From the NCBI GenBank assembly GCA_036566745.1, contig DATCVR010000139.1:1-32034 (forward strand): 32,034 nucleotides of DNA, written 5' to 3'. A program made the translations under genes and the position numbers. Source of the stretch: DATCVR01 sp036566745 (GTDB lineage: Bacteria > Actinomycetota > Actinomycetes > Jiangellales > Jiangellaceae). Shown here piece by piece: positions 1 to 7,668 of the stretch. Position 1 is the first letter of the stretch. Each line of letters starts with the position of its first letter. The notes under the pieces were generated by a model. The model was not told the origin of the DNA and ran no database searches. It saw nothing but the letters and a program-made list of their open reading frames with translations.

Positions 1-72
1 GCCGGCGTATCTGTTGCCGTGGTGCCATGGCGTGCGGCCATGGCGGGCCAGGACGATGGTGGTGGCGCCCAC
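1..72 (-). CDS. Histidine phosphatase family protein, N-terminal part only
   Basis: Only the first 24 codons are inside the window; the gene runs off the left edge. From a GTG at 72 the peptide reads VGATTIVLARHGRTPWHHGN and continues RYAG. This matches the start of phosphoglycerate-mutase-like histidine phosphatases: a hydrophobic strand, the RHG motif with the catalytic histidine, then a T-x-W/N segment and RY.G. The start lies one base after the kinase stop codon (74-76), so it is probably the next gene in the kinase operon. Family members remove phosphate from sugar phosphates or other small metabolites; the substrate cannot be read from this fragment. The exact start is uncertain because the frame is open further upstream into the kinase gene. 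Confidence 0.7.
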   Translation of the reverse strand, partial: MGATTIVLARHGRTPWHHGNRYAG

Positions 73-73
73 G

Positions 74-1576
74 TCATACTCCCCATGCGGTGTCGGGTTC
101 GAGAGCGCGAATGTATCCACGCGTGGTGAGTTCCGCGATCAACTGGTCGTAGGCATCGCCGAATCGGTCCCGATGCCCGGGCCGGGGCTCGATGGTGCGG
201 GTGACCGTGACCATCCCAGCCGCCCGGGCGGTCACCGACTCCGTGCGAGCCGAGGCGAGCACGGCCATGCCGAAGGACGGCTCGGGGATGGTCGGCAGCC
301 GTAGCGGCCGGTCGAGGACGTCGGCCCGCACCTGGCTCCAATACTCACTGCGCACGGCGCCGCCGGTGATGCTGACCGGGCCGGTGACATCCGCACCGAG
401 CCCGGCCAGGTGCTCGTAACACAGCCGCTCGACGAAGGCCACGCCCTGCAGGATGGCGGCGTAGTGCTCGGCCGGGCCGGTGAACGTGCCGAGCTCGAAT
501 CCGGTGGCGTCCGGCCGGACGAACGGGAACCGCTCGCCGCGTGCCGTCAGCGGGTAGATCACCCCGCCGGCCGGCTCGAAGGCCCGCGCCGCGCGGCCCA
601 GTGCGTCCAGGTCGGCGCCCGGGAAGTCGCGGCTGAGGATGCCGGCGCCGACGTTGGACGCTCCGCCCGGCAGCCACCCGGCGTCGGGGTGCCGGTGACT
701 GTAGACGGCTCCGTCGGGGTCCTCGATCAGCGCTTCCGACACGCCCTTGAGGATCAGGGTGGTGCCGAGCACCGAGTTCCAGCTGCCCGGTGCGAGCGCA
801 CCCGCCGCGATCTGGGCCGCACATCCGTCGGTCATGCCGGCCACGACGGGCGTCCCCGCCGGGATCGCGGTGTGCTCGGCAGCCTCGGCCGACACCCGGC
901 CGAGCTCGGTGCCGGGGACGACGACCTCGGGCAGCGCTCGCGGGTCGGCCCCTGCCGCGTCGATCAGCCGCTGGTCCCAGCGCCCGGCCAGGACGTCGTA
1001 GCCGGACTTCAACGCGTGGCTGGCGTCGGTGGCCACGGCATGGCCGACGAGCTGGGCAGCGACGAAGTCGGCGCTGTGGGTGACGCGTGCCCGGCGCCGG
1101 ACCTCCGGCGTGGCGTGCCGGAGCAGCCAGGCGATCTTCGGCAGCGCCCACGACAGCTGGACGTCGGGAGCCGGCCGGGTGTCCGGCGGCGTGCGTCCGA
1201 CGGAGCGTCGCCGGATGGTCTCGACCTCGTCGACCGCGCGGGCATCGTCGTACATGAGGGCGGGCGAGGCGACCGCGCCGTCGTGGTCGGTCAGGAGCAC
1301 GGTGCCGGAGGTGCTGCAGATGGCCACGGCGCCGACGGGCAGCCGGGCGTCGGCCGGGCCGAGCTGGCCGCGAGCCCGGCGTGCTGCCCGGCCGACCGCG
1401 TGCCACCACCGGTCGGCGTCCTGCTCGTGCAGGCGATCGGGCATCCGGCGGCTGTGCAGCGGCTCCGATCCGAAGGCGAGCGCGCTGCCCCGGTCGTCGA
1501 CGACGACCACGCGCACGCTCTGGGTGCCCACGTCGACGCCCATCCAGAGCGGAGCCACGGCCGGTCTGTCGGACAC
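74..1576 (-). CDS. FGGY-family carbohydrate (sugar/polyol) kinase
   Basis: A 500-residue protein of normal FGGY kinase length. These enzymes transfer phosphate from ATP to a pentulose, hexulose, polyol or glycerol in the cytoplasm. Visible signs are the N-terminal actin-like phosphate loop GVDVGTQS (residues 13-20), the catalytic aspartate in GMTDG (Asp250), and the second-domain nucleotide signature SITGGAVRSEYW near residue 400. It most resembles the xylulokinase/ribulokinase side of the family, but the substrate cannot be assigned. It is divergent from the phosphatase/ABC/phosphodiesterase operon starting at 1862 and presumably phosphorylates a product of that pathway. The start is GTG at 1576; no strong ribosome site precedes it, so a downstream GTG is also possible. 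Confidence 0.85.
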   Translation of the reverse strand: MSDRPAVAPLWMGVDVGTQSVRVVVVDDRGSALAFGSEPLHSRRMPDRLHEQDADRWWHAVGRAARRARGQLGPADARLPVGAVAICSTSGTVLLTDHDGAVASPALMYDDARAVDEVETIRRRSVGRTPPDTRPAPDVQLSWALPKIAWLLRHATPEVRRRARVTHSADFVAAQLVGHAVATDASHALKSGYDVLAGRWDQRLIDAAGADPRALPEVVVPGTELGRVSAEAAEHTAIPAGTPVVAGMTDGCAAQIAAGALAPGSWNSVLGTTLILKGVSEALIEDPDGAVYSHRHPDAGWLPGGASNVGAGILSRDFPGADLDALGRAARAFEPAGGVIYPLTARGERFPFVRPDATGFELGTFTGPAEHYAAILQGVAFVERLCYEHLAGLGADVTGPVSITGGAVRSEYWSQVRADVLDRPLRLPTIPEPSFGMAVLASARTESVTARAAGMVTVTRTIEPRPGHRDRFGDAYDQLIAELTTRGYIRALEPDTAWGV

Positions 1577-1861
1577 CTGGAGTTCACTGACCTCTCGACG
1601 ACGGTACGGGAGACGTTAGTTTTAACATCGATTGACGCGAAGATACAACAGGTTTGCCCAGCTGCGGGGATCTTCGCACCTCCCGCGCGGAGTCGCTCAT
1701 CGCGTCGACACCGCAGGTCAGATAAGGCGACCAGGAGTTCGCCCGACGTTCACCCACCGCCCGCCGCCCCGACCAAGGTCACTCTTGCTAATACCAATCC
1801 GCGTTGCTATCTTCCCACCTCAACCTGTGCGAAACATGTTCGTCATGGAAGGGGTGCACGC
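1577..1861. promoter_or_regulatory. Divergent control region between kinase and phosphatase/ABC operon
   Basis: This gene-free stretch separates two divergent transcription units and contains several symmetric elements. GTTAGTTTTAAC at 1615-1626 is an inverted repeat (GTTA/TAAC) on the kinase side. GCGAAGAT (1637-1644) and ATCTTCGC (1670-1677) form an 8-bp inverted repeat with a 25-nt spacer. CGAAACATGTTCG at 1830-1842 is a 13-bp palindrome just before the ribosome site of the phosphatase gene. These are plausible operators, but no regulator gene lies next to them, so the binding protein is unknown. The three do not share one sequence, so they need not bind the same protein. Confidence 0.45.
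1785..1813 (+). promoter_or_regulatory. Candidate sigma-70-type promoter for the phosphatase/ABC operon
   Basis: TTGCTA (1785-1790) and TATCTT (1808-1813) are separated by exactly 17 nt, a standard vegetative promoter layout. The start of transcription would fall near 1820, giving a leader of about 40 nt. The CGAAACATGTTCG palindrome at 1830-1842 would then lie just downstream of the start, where a bound repressor could block transcription. This is read from consensus only. Confidence 0.45.
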
Positions 1862-2743
1862 ATGCAAGAGACGGCCGAGCACCCACGGGTCGGCGACCAG
1901 GGGCGGCGCGACGTCGTGCCGGCCGCACCGGTCGACGACCTTCTCGGCATCGCCATCGCGGCCGCGCACCAGGCCGGACACGAACTGCTGCGGCGGTGGG
2001 GCACGGTGTCGGGGCTCGACGCGAAGTCCTCGCCCACCGACGTCGTCAGCGACGCCGACCGCGCCGCCGAGCGGATCATCTCCACTGCCGTCGCCAGCAG
2101 GCGTCCGGACGACGCGCAGGTCGGTGAGGAGGGCACCGCCCGCGTCGGGCGCAGCGCCGTCACGTGGACGTTCGATCCTCTCGACGGCACGGTCAACTAC
2201 CTCTACGGGCGCAATTCGTGGTGCGTCAGCATCGCGGCGTCGGACCACGCCGGTGCGCTCGTCGGCGTGGTGTACGAGCCGGTCCACCGGCACACCACCT
2301 GGGCGGTTCGCGACGGGGGCGCCTGGCGCGACGGCACGCCGATCGCCGTCAGCGACGTCACCGACCTCGGCCGCACTCTCGTGGCCACCGGCTTCTCCTA
2401 CCAATCCGAGACCCGATCGCGGCAGGCCGACGTGCTGCGCTCGCTACTGCCCCGGGTGCGCGACATCCGGCGCTCCGGCTGCGCCGCGCTCGACCTGTGC
2501 GATCTCGCCTCCGGGCGGCACGACGCCTACGCCGAGAGCCCGATCAACTCCTGGGACATCGAGGCCGCGGCGCTGATCGCCCGCGAGGCCGGAGCCGTGA
2601 CCCTGGTGGACCGGCTCGACGACCACGGCCGTTCCGTGGTCGCGGCCTCGCCCGGCGTGATCCGTGCCTTCGCCCGCGCCCTCGCCGACGCGGCTCCCGC
2701 CACCTTCGGCTACGCCACCCAGACCGAACCGGAGCTGCCATGA
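1862..2743 (+). CDS. Inositol monophosphatase family phosphatase
   Basis: A 293-residue metal-dependent phosphomonoesterase. The family signature is complete: a D-x-V-S-D-A-D segment (residues 60-66), the metal-binding GEE (88-90), WTFDPLDGT (102-110) and the C-terminal SWDIEAAALIAREAGA (230-245). Members hydrolyse inositol phosphate, histidinol phosphate, fructose 1,6-bisphosphate or 3',5'-bisphosphonucleotides. The start ATG at 1862 is chosen because GGAAGGGG lies just upstream. It is the first gene of an operon and its stop overlaps the next start (ATGA at 2740). The transporter and glycerophosphodiesterase downstream suggest that it dephosphorylates an inositol phosphate or glycerol phosphate released inside the cell. 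That role is inference. Confidence 0.88.
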   Translation: MQETAEHPRVGDQGRRDVVPAAPVDDLLGIAIAAAHQAGHELLRRWGTVSGLDAKSSPTDVVSDADRAAERIISTAVASRRPDDAQVGEEGTARVGRSAVTWTFDPLDGTVNYLYGRNSWCVSIAASDHAGALVGVVYEPVHRHTTWAVRDGGAWRDGTPIAVSDVTDLGRTLVATGFSYQSETRSRQADVLRSLLPRVRDIRRSGCAALDLCDLASGRHDAYAESPINSWDIEAAALIAREAGAVTLVDRLDDHGRSVVAASPGVIRAFARALADAAPATFGYATQTEPELP

Positions 2744-3684
2744 GCACCGTCACGGTCGAGGTCCCTGCGGACCGCCCCCGCCCGACCGCCGCACCGGCCC
2801 GCCGCCGCAAGCGCCACCTGCGCGAGTACCTGCTGTTCCTCGCCTTCGTGGGCCCGAACTTCCTGCTCATCGCGGTGTTCGCCTACTGGCCGGTGATCCG
2901 CAACCTCTACCTCTCGCTGACCAAGTGGGACATGATCGCGCCGACCCCGACGTTCGTCGGCCTGGCCAACTACGCCCACATGTTCACCGATCCGTCGTTC
3001 CTCACGGTGCTGCGCATCACGGTGCTGTTCACGGTGGCCGTGGTGGCCGGGAGCCTGGTGCTCGGGCTGGCGCTGGCGCTGCTGCTCAACCAGCGGCTGC
3101 GCGGACGGGCCACGGTCCGCACGTTCGCCTTCGCACCACACGTGCTCAGCGGCGCTGCCGTGGCGACCATCTGGCTGTTCATCTTCGATCCCAACTACGG
3201 GATGTCGCGGGCGTTCTTCGAGGCCTTCGGCGCCACGGCCCCGGCCTGGGTCACCACGTCGAAGTACGCCCTGCCCGCCCTGATCATCGTCTACCTGTGG
3301 AAGGGCGTCGGGTTCACCGCGATCGTCTTCCTCGCCGGGCTCCAGAGCCAGCCCAAGGAACTGTTCGAGGCCGCCGACATCGACGGCGCGAGCGCCTGGA
3401 CGAAGTTCCGCCGGATCGCCCTGCCGCTGCTGTCACCCACCACGTTCTTCGTGCTCGTCATCACGATCATCAGCACCTTCCAGGCGTTCGACGTCATCGC
3501 CGTGATGACCGGCGGCGGCCCGGGCGGCGCCTCGACGACGCTGAGCTGGTACATCTACGAAGAGGGCTTCAAGGCCTTCGACGCAGGTCACGCGGCTGCC
3601 GGCTCCGTGATCATGTTCGCCGTCCTGCTGCTGCTGACCGGTCTGCAAACTCGGTTCGTCGAGCGGAAGGTGCACTACCAATGA
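2740..3684 (+). CDS. ABC sugar-type permease, UgpA/MalF-like
   Basis: A 314-residue inner-membrane permease of the CUT1 group. After a basic N-terminal tail (to about residue 33) come six hydrophobic segments, beginning LLFLAFVGPNFLLIAVFAYW. The cytoplasmic EAA loop that docks to the ATPase is present as ELFEAADIDGASAW followed by FRRIALPLLSP. Start and stop overlap by ATGA with both neighbours (2740 and 3681), so translation is coupled. It pairs with the next gene to form the translocation channel fed by the binding protein at 4637. The similarity is to UgpA-like permeases for glycerol phosphates and sugars; substrate specificity is not visible in the permease itself. Confidence 0.92.
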   Translation: MSTVTVEVPADRPRPTAAPARRRKRHLREYLLFLAFVGPNFLLIAVFAYWPVIRNLYLSLTKWDMIAPTPTFVGLANYAHMFTDPSFLTVLRITVLFTVAVVAGSLVLGLALALLLNQRLRGRATVRTFAFAPHVLSGAAVATIWLFIFDPNYGMSRAFFEAFGATAPAWVTTSKYALPALIIVYLWKGVGFTAIVFLAGLQSQPKELFEAADIDGASAWTKFRRIALPLLSPTTFFVLVITIISTFQAFDVIAVMTGGGPGGASTTLSWYIYEEGFKAFDAGHAAAGSVIMFAVLLLLTGLQTRFVERKVHYQ

Positions 3685-4583
3685 CCGCCGGCACCGTGTC
3701 GACCGAAACCCGGACCGCCCCGGCCGCGCCCGCCCCGGGTCCGAGCACCCCACGCCGCCGCGGCTCGTGGCGGTCCCGGATCTGGCTCTACCTCCTGCTG
3801 GCCGTCGCCGCGCTGATCTTCCTGCTGCCGCTCTACTGGCTGTTCAGCTCGGCGGTGAAGCCGTCGGAGGAGATCTACCGCTTCCCGCTCCAGTGGATCC
3901 CGTCGTCGCTGGAGTGGGGCAACTTCGCCGACGCCTGGAACGCCGCGCCGTTCGACCGGTTCTTCCTCAACTCCGCGATCACGACCGGCATCGGTGCCGC
4001 GGTCAAGGTCGTGCTGGCGGCCACCACGGCCTACGCCTTCGCGTTCCTGCCGTTCCCGTTCAAGCGGGTGCTGTTCCTGGTGCTGCTGGGCGCGCTGATG
4101 GTGCCGGGCCACGTCACCCTGCTCGTCAACTACCTGACGGTCAGCAATCTCGGCTGGATCAACAGCTATGCCGGCATCATCGTCCCCGGCATGGGCTCGG
4201 TGTTCGGCACCTTCCTGCTGCGCCAGCACATGATGACGCTGCCGAAGGAGATCCTCGAGGCCGCCCGCATCGACGGCGCCCGGCACCTGCGCACGCTCGT
4301 CCGCGTCGTCCTCCCGATGTCGCGCCCGGTGCTCGTCACGGTCGCGCTGATCGCCGTCATCGACGAGTGGAACAACTTCATCTGGCCGCTCATCGTCACC
4401 AACTCCGCCGACATGCGCACACTGCCGATCGGGCTGCTGTTCCTCAAGGCCGAGGAGGGCTACAGCAACTGGGGCGCGATCATGGCCGGCACCGTCATGG
4501 TGCTGCTGCCCATGTTGATCCTCTTCTTCCTCGCCCAGCGATTCATCGTCAGCGGTCTCACCCAGGGCGCCGTCAAGGGCTGA
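3681..4583 (+). CDS. ABC sugar-type permease, UgpE/MalG-like
   Basis: A 300-residue partner permease. An Ala/Pro-rich cytoplasmic tail (residues 1-30) precedes the first membrane segment, LYLLLAVAALIFLLPLYWLF, and the protein has the MalG-type SSAVKPSEEIY loop. The EAA loop reads EILEAARIDGARHLRTLVRV with LPMSRP after it. The start overlaps the upstream permease stop (ATGA). With the preceding gene it forms a heterodimeric CUT1 channel. No ATP-binding subunit is encoded anywhere in this operon, so the pair probably uses a shared ATPase of the MsiK/UgpC type encoded elsewhere, as is common for actinobacterial CUT1 transporters. Confidence 0.92.
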   Translation: MTAGTVSTETRTAPAAPAPGPSTPRRRGSWRSRIWLYLLLAVAALIFLLPLYWLFSSAVKPSEEIYRFPLQWIPSSLEWGNFADAWNAAPFDRFFLNSAITTGIGAAVKVVLAATTAYAFAFLPFPFKRVLFLVLLGALMVPGHVTLLVNYLTVSNLGWINSYAGIIVPGMGSVFGTFLLRQHMMTLPKEILEAARIDGARHLRTLVRVVLPMSRPVLVTVALIAVIDEWNNFIWPLIVTNSADMRTLPIGLLFLKAEEGYSNWGAIMAGTVMVLLPMLILFFLAQRFIVSGLTQGAVKG

Positions 4584-4636
4584 TCCGGCCGATCACGGCA
4601 CATCTGCACACTCACCCGTCCCCCGATTGGAGCGAC

Positions 4637-6010
4637 ATGTCTGGTGTCAGGAACACCCGCGGAATGAACCGACGTTCCTTCCTCGCCATCGCCGGCCTCT
4701 CGACCCTGGGCGCCGCCGCCCTGAGCGCCTGTGGCGGCACCGGAGGTAGCGGCGGCGAGATCACCCAGGCCTTCGACCAGCCCGACGGCCAGGTCCCCGA
4801 CCAGTACAAGGACCGGCTGCGGGTGGTCATGTGGAGCACCTACACCGACCACAACGGCGAGGTCCTCGCCGGGCTGGCCAAGGCGTTCAACGACTCGCAG
4901 TCCGACATCTACGTCGAGATCCAGGTGCAGGGCACCTACGACGAGACCGCCCAGAAGGTCGCGGCCGGCCTCCAGGCCCGCCAGGTGCCCGACCTGACGG
5001 TCTTCTCCGAGGTCAGCTGGCACCGGTTCTTCCTCAACGACACCCTCGAACCGCTCGACGACTACTTCGGCGACGGCTTCGAGAAGGACGTCTACATCGA
5101 CCAGCTGCGCTCGGAGGGCGAGCTGGCCGGCGCGACGTGGTGGCTGCCCTTCGCCCGCAGCACACCGCTCTTCTACTACAACCGCACGCTGTTCGAGCAT
5201 GTCGGGCTGCCGGACCGGGCTCCGGAGACCTGGAGCGAGCTGCGCAGCTGGGGCCCGGCGCTGGCCGGCGCGACGTTCAACGGCAACGCCCCGAAGCTGC
5301 ACGTGTATCCCCAGATCGACGGCGACTGGCAGTTCCAGGGCGTGCTGTGGAACTTCGGCGGCGGCATCTCCGACGGCCTCGACGTCATCCTCGACTCCGA
5401 CGAGTCCATCGCCGCGGGTGAGTTCGAGCGCGCCCTGGTCCACGACGACGGCATGGCCTACATGACCAAGGAGATCTCCACGGACTTCGCCAACGGGCTG
5501 GTCGCGACCGTCGAGACGTCCACCGGATCGCTGCGCGGCATCCTCGAGACGGCCACCTTCGACGTCGGGACCGGATTCGTGCCCAAGGAGCTGGAGCCGG
5601 GCCTGACCACCGGTGGCGGCGGGCTGGCCATCATGAAGGGTGCGGCCAAGGAGCGCAAGGAGGCCGCGTTCGAGTTCATCAAGTTCCTGGCCCAGCCCGA
5701 GAACTCCGCGACGTGGACGGTCGAGACCGGCTACATGCCGGCCACGAAGGCGGCGGTCGACCAGCCCGCGCTGGCCACGCTCATGCAGGAGAACCCGAAC
5801 TTCGGCGTGGCAGTCGAGCAGCTGCCGACCACGAGGGTCGCCGACGACGTCCGGCTGTTCGTGCCCAACGCCAACGTCCAGGTCTACGAGGGCCTGCAGA
5901 AGATCTGGGCGGACAACCAGCGCCCTGAGGACGTCTTCGTGACTGTGGCCGAGGAGCTTCGACGGGCCACCGAAGAGATCCGTGCGGACTACGAGTCGAG
6001 GATGGGCTGA
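4637..6010 (+). CDS. Extracellular solute-binding lipoprotein of the ABC transporter
   Basis: A 457-residue family 1 solute-binding protein. The N-terminus carries a twin-arginine motif NRRSFLAIAG (residues 11-20) followed by a lipobox LSAC with the lipidated cysteine at 32. It is therefore probably Tat-exported, folded, and anchored to the outer face of the membrane. The mature part has features of UgpB/MalE-type proteins, including VVMWSTYTDHNGEVLAGLAKAFN and a late segment AAFEFIKFLAQPENSATW. The ATG at 4637 is preceded by GGAG at a good distance; an in-frame ATG at 4664 would still leave the RR motif. It lies between the permeases and the phosphodiesterase gene and supplies the ligand to that system. 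Confidence 0.9.
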   Translation: MSGVRNTRGMNRRSFLAIAGLSTLGAAALSACGGTGGSGGEITQAFDQPDGQVPDQYKDRLRVVMWSTYTDHNGEVLAGLAKAFNDSQSDIYVEIQVQGTYDETAQKVAAGLQARQVPDLTVFSEVSWHRFFLNDTLEPLDDYFGDGFEKDVYIDQLRSEGELAGATWWLPFARSTPLFYYNRTLFEHVGLPDRAPETWSELRSWGPALAGATFNGNAPKLHVYPQIDGDWQFQGVLWNFGGGISDGLDVILDSDESIAAGEFERALVHDDGMAYMTKEISTDFANGLVATVETSTGSLRGILETATFDVGTGFVPKELEPGLTTGGGGLAIMKGAAKERKEAAFEFIKFLAQPENSATWTVETGYMPATKAAVDQPALATLMQENPNFGVAVEQLPTTRVADDVRLFVPNANVQVYEGLQKIWADNQRPEDVFVTVAEELRRATEEIRADYESRMG

Positions 6011-6012
6011 GC

Positions 6013-6723
6013 ATGTCGTTCGTCGTCACCGGACACCGCGGCGCCATGGGCGTCGAGCCGGAGAACACGCTGCGATCGTTCCGCCGGGCCGCGGTGGACG
6101 GTGCCGACGAGATCGAACTCGACCTGCGGGTCAGCGCCGACGGGCACCTCGTGATCTGCCACGACGCCACCGTCGAGCGGACCACGGACGGCCAGGGGGC
6201 GATCGCCGAGCTGACGCTGGCCGAGCTCCAGGCCCTCGACGCTGGCGGTGGCGAGCGCATCCCGACCTTCGCCGAGGTGCTCGACCACGTCGACCTGCCG
6301 ATCCAGGCCGAGCTCAAGGCTGCCGACGCGGTGGCGCACCTCGCGGCGCTGCTGGCCGAGTCCGCGGACCTGCGCGCACGGGTGACGGTGGCCGGCTTCC
6401 ACGACGAGCGGGTCGCCGAGGTGGTGCGGACGGCGCCGGGCGGTGTCGGCGCGCTCATCGTCCGTGAGGTCACCGACGGGCTGATCGAGCGGGTGCGGTC
6501 GATCGGCGCCACGAGGGTGTTCTGCGGCTGGGCCGGGCTGGACGCGGAGTTCGTCGATCGGGCCCACGCCGCCGGGCTGCTCGTCACCGGCTGGCCGGCA
6601 CCCACCGAGGTCGAGGTGGCGCGGGCACTCGACCTCGGACTCGACGGGCTCACCACCGACGTCCCCGCCATGGCCCGCGCCGCCGTGGACACCCACCGCC
6701 CCGAGGCCGCCACATCACGCTGA
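6013..6723 (+). CDS. Cytoplasmic glycerophosphodiester phosphodiesterase
   Basis: A 236-residue GDPD-family enzyme that hydrolyses glycerophosphodiesters to glycerol 3-phosphate plus an alcohol, or related products. The active-site set is complete: HRG (8-10), PENT (16-19), metal ligands Glu35 and Asp37 in EIELDLR, the second catalytic His50 (HD), and Glu100 with Lys102 in IQAELK. There is no signal peptide, so it acts inside the cell like UgpQ rather than GlpQ. It follows the binding protein by only 2 nt and closes the operon. Its presence is the best clue that the transporter imports an intact phosphodiester such as a deacylated phospholipid head group. Confidence 0.9.
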   Translation: MSFVVTGHRGAMGVEPENTLRSFRRAAVDGADEIELDLRVSADGHLVICHDATVERTTDGQGAIAELTLAELQALDAGGGERIPTFAEVLDHVDLPIQAELKAADAVAHLAALLAESADLRARVTVAGFHDERVAEVVRTAPGGVGALIVREVTDGLIERVRSIGATRVFCGWAGLDAEFVDRAHAAGLLVTGWPAPTEVEVARALDLGLDGLTTDVPAMARAAVDTHRPEAATSR

Positions 6724-6775
6724 CTCGAGGCCTCATCCCGTTGATCTGCGGTGCCGAGTACCGGTGACCAGGCGA

Positions 6776-7501
6776 TCAGTCGCGCGGGAACAGGAAGTAG
6801 GCCAGTGCCCAGCACACCTGGGCCGCTGCGAAGCCGGGGACGGACGACGACGTGAGAGCGCCGACGGTGAAGCCGGCACCGTACAGCCTGGCCGCGGTCA
6901 CCTCGCGGTGGAGGAACGCAGCGGCGTGTCCCCGCGCCCGGCCTCCGCTGTGCCCTCGCGTCAGGCTCCGAGCGAGTCCGATCACGACGAACGGAGTCGA
7001 GAAGGGATTCACCGCGCCAGACGCGCAGACCGCAGCCAGATCGCCGGTGCCGTAGTACACCTGGGGACTCTCGTTGACCCTCCGCGCCGACCCGCGATGC
7101 ACCTCCTGCCGGTGGGCCATCAGATGGCCTGCGGCCCACGACACGAAGGCGAACGCGGAGACGTGCGCTGCGATCACGTCGGCGGACAGCCCGGCGCTCA
7201 CCTCCCCGGACGCTGACCGCGCCGCCAGGTTCACCTCGACCGAGATCGCAGTGGCGACGTTGACGGCCGCGAGCAGCGCGAACGGGATGCCCAGCGGCCG
7301 AGCCCGCCGCAGCTCCCAGCAGCGCGCGGCGATCATGGCCGTCACGAGCGCCACGTTGAGCCCGATCCCTAGCGCCTCCGCCTGAGTGAGCGCGAGACAT
7401 GTGTTGCCGACGGCGAAGAGCACGGCCGGATGCATGACCGCCCGCCGCCCGATGCCGACACTGGCTGCGGAGGCCTGCAGAACGGCGCTGCGTACGGACA
7501 C
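6776..7501 (-). CDS. Multi-pass membrane protein of unknown function
   Basis: I do not recognise this family. About 241 residues if it begins at GTG 7501. Several hydrophobic stretches look like membrane helices, for example AVLFAVGNTCLALTQ, IPFALLAAVNVATAISVEV, AAHVSAFAFVSWAAGHL, FSTPFVVIGLA and AAQVCWALAYFLF. A basic, His/Arg-rich loop (HLMAHRQEVHRGSARR) separates two of them. It is convergent with the phosphodiesterase gene and divergent from the WYL regulators, so it may be controlled by them. The start is uncertain: the frame stays open to 7699, with an ATG at 7531, GTGs at 7510 and 7501, and an ATG further in (MHPAVLF). Confidence 0.6.
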   Translation of the reverse strand: MSVRSAVLQASAASVGIGRRAVMHPAVLFAVGNTCLALTQAEALGIGLNVALVTAMIAARCWELRRARPLGIPFALLAAVNVATAISVEVNLAARSASGEVSAGLSADVIAAHVSAFAFVSWAAGHLMAHRQEVHRGSARRVNESPQVYYGTGDLAAVCASGAVNPFSTPFVVIGLARSLTRGHSGGRARGHAAAFLHREVTAARLYGAGFTVGALTSSSVPGFAAAQVCWALAYFLFPRD

Positions 7502-7548
7502 GCGCCGCACCCTAGCGGCGCCTGGGCCCATGACGCCGGGGCCACATC

Positions 7549-7564
7549 GAACGCGAGAGCGTTC
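7549..7564. promoter_or_regulatory. Palindrome in the divergent region before the WYL regulators
   Basis: GAACGC and GCGTTC are perfect inverted arms around a 4-nt centre (gaga). The element lies between the divergent membrane-protein gene and the WYL pair, about 105 nt before the first WYL start codon. It could be an autoregulatory operator. The GAAC to GTTC spacing is 8 nt, so it is not the actinobacterial LexA box, which has 4. Confidence 0.3.
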
Positions 7565-7668
7565 CCCTGTCTCCGAACACCCGTCCGGGACTACGGCCCG
7601 GTTCAGCGATGCAGCAGGCAACGGCGGATACGCTGACCGGCGACGGCGAACGACGGGGAGGCGCACCG

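Noticed and set aside
4460..5443. Long open frame on the minus strand opposite the binding-protein gene
   Set aside because: It is a high-GC shadow of the clear solute-binding lipoprotein gene and has no recognisable domain or ribosome site.
5781..7400. 539-codon minus-strand frame across the phosphodiesterase and membrane-protein genes
   Set aside because: It runs antisense through the complete GDPD gene and encodes low-complexity Ser/Arg/Ala sequence without motifs.
7545..7568. LexA-box-like GAAC...GTTC before the WYL regulators
   Set aside because: The actinobacterial LexA site has a 4-nt centre between GAAC and GTTC; here there are 8 nt. It was kept only as an unassigned palindrome.
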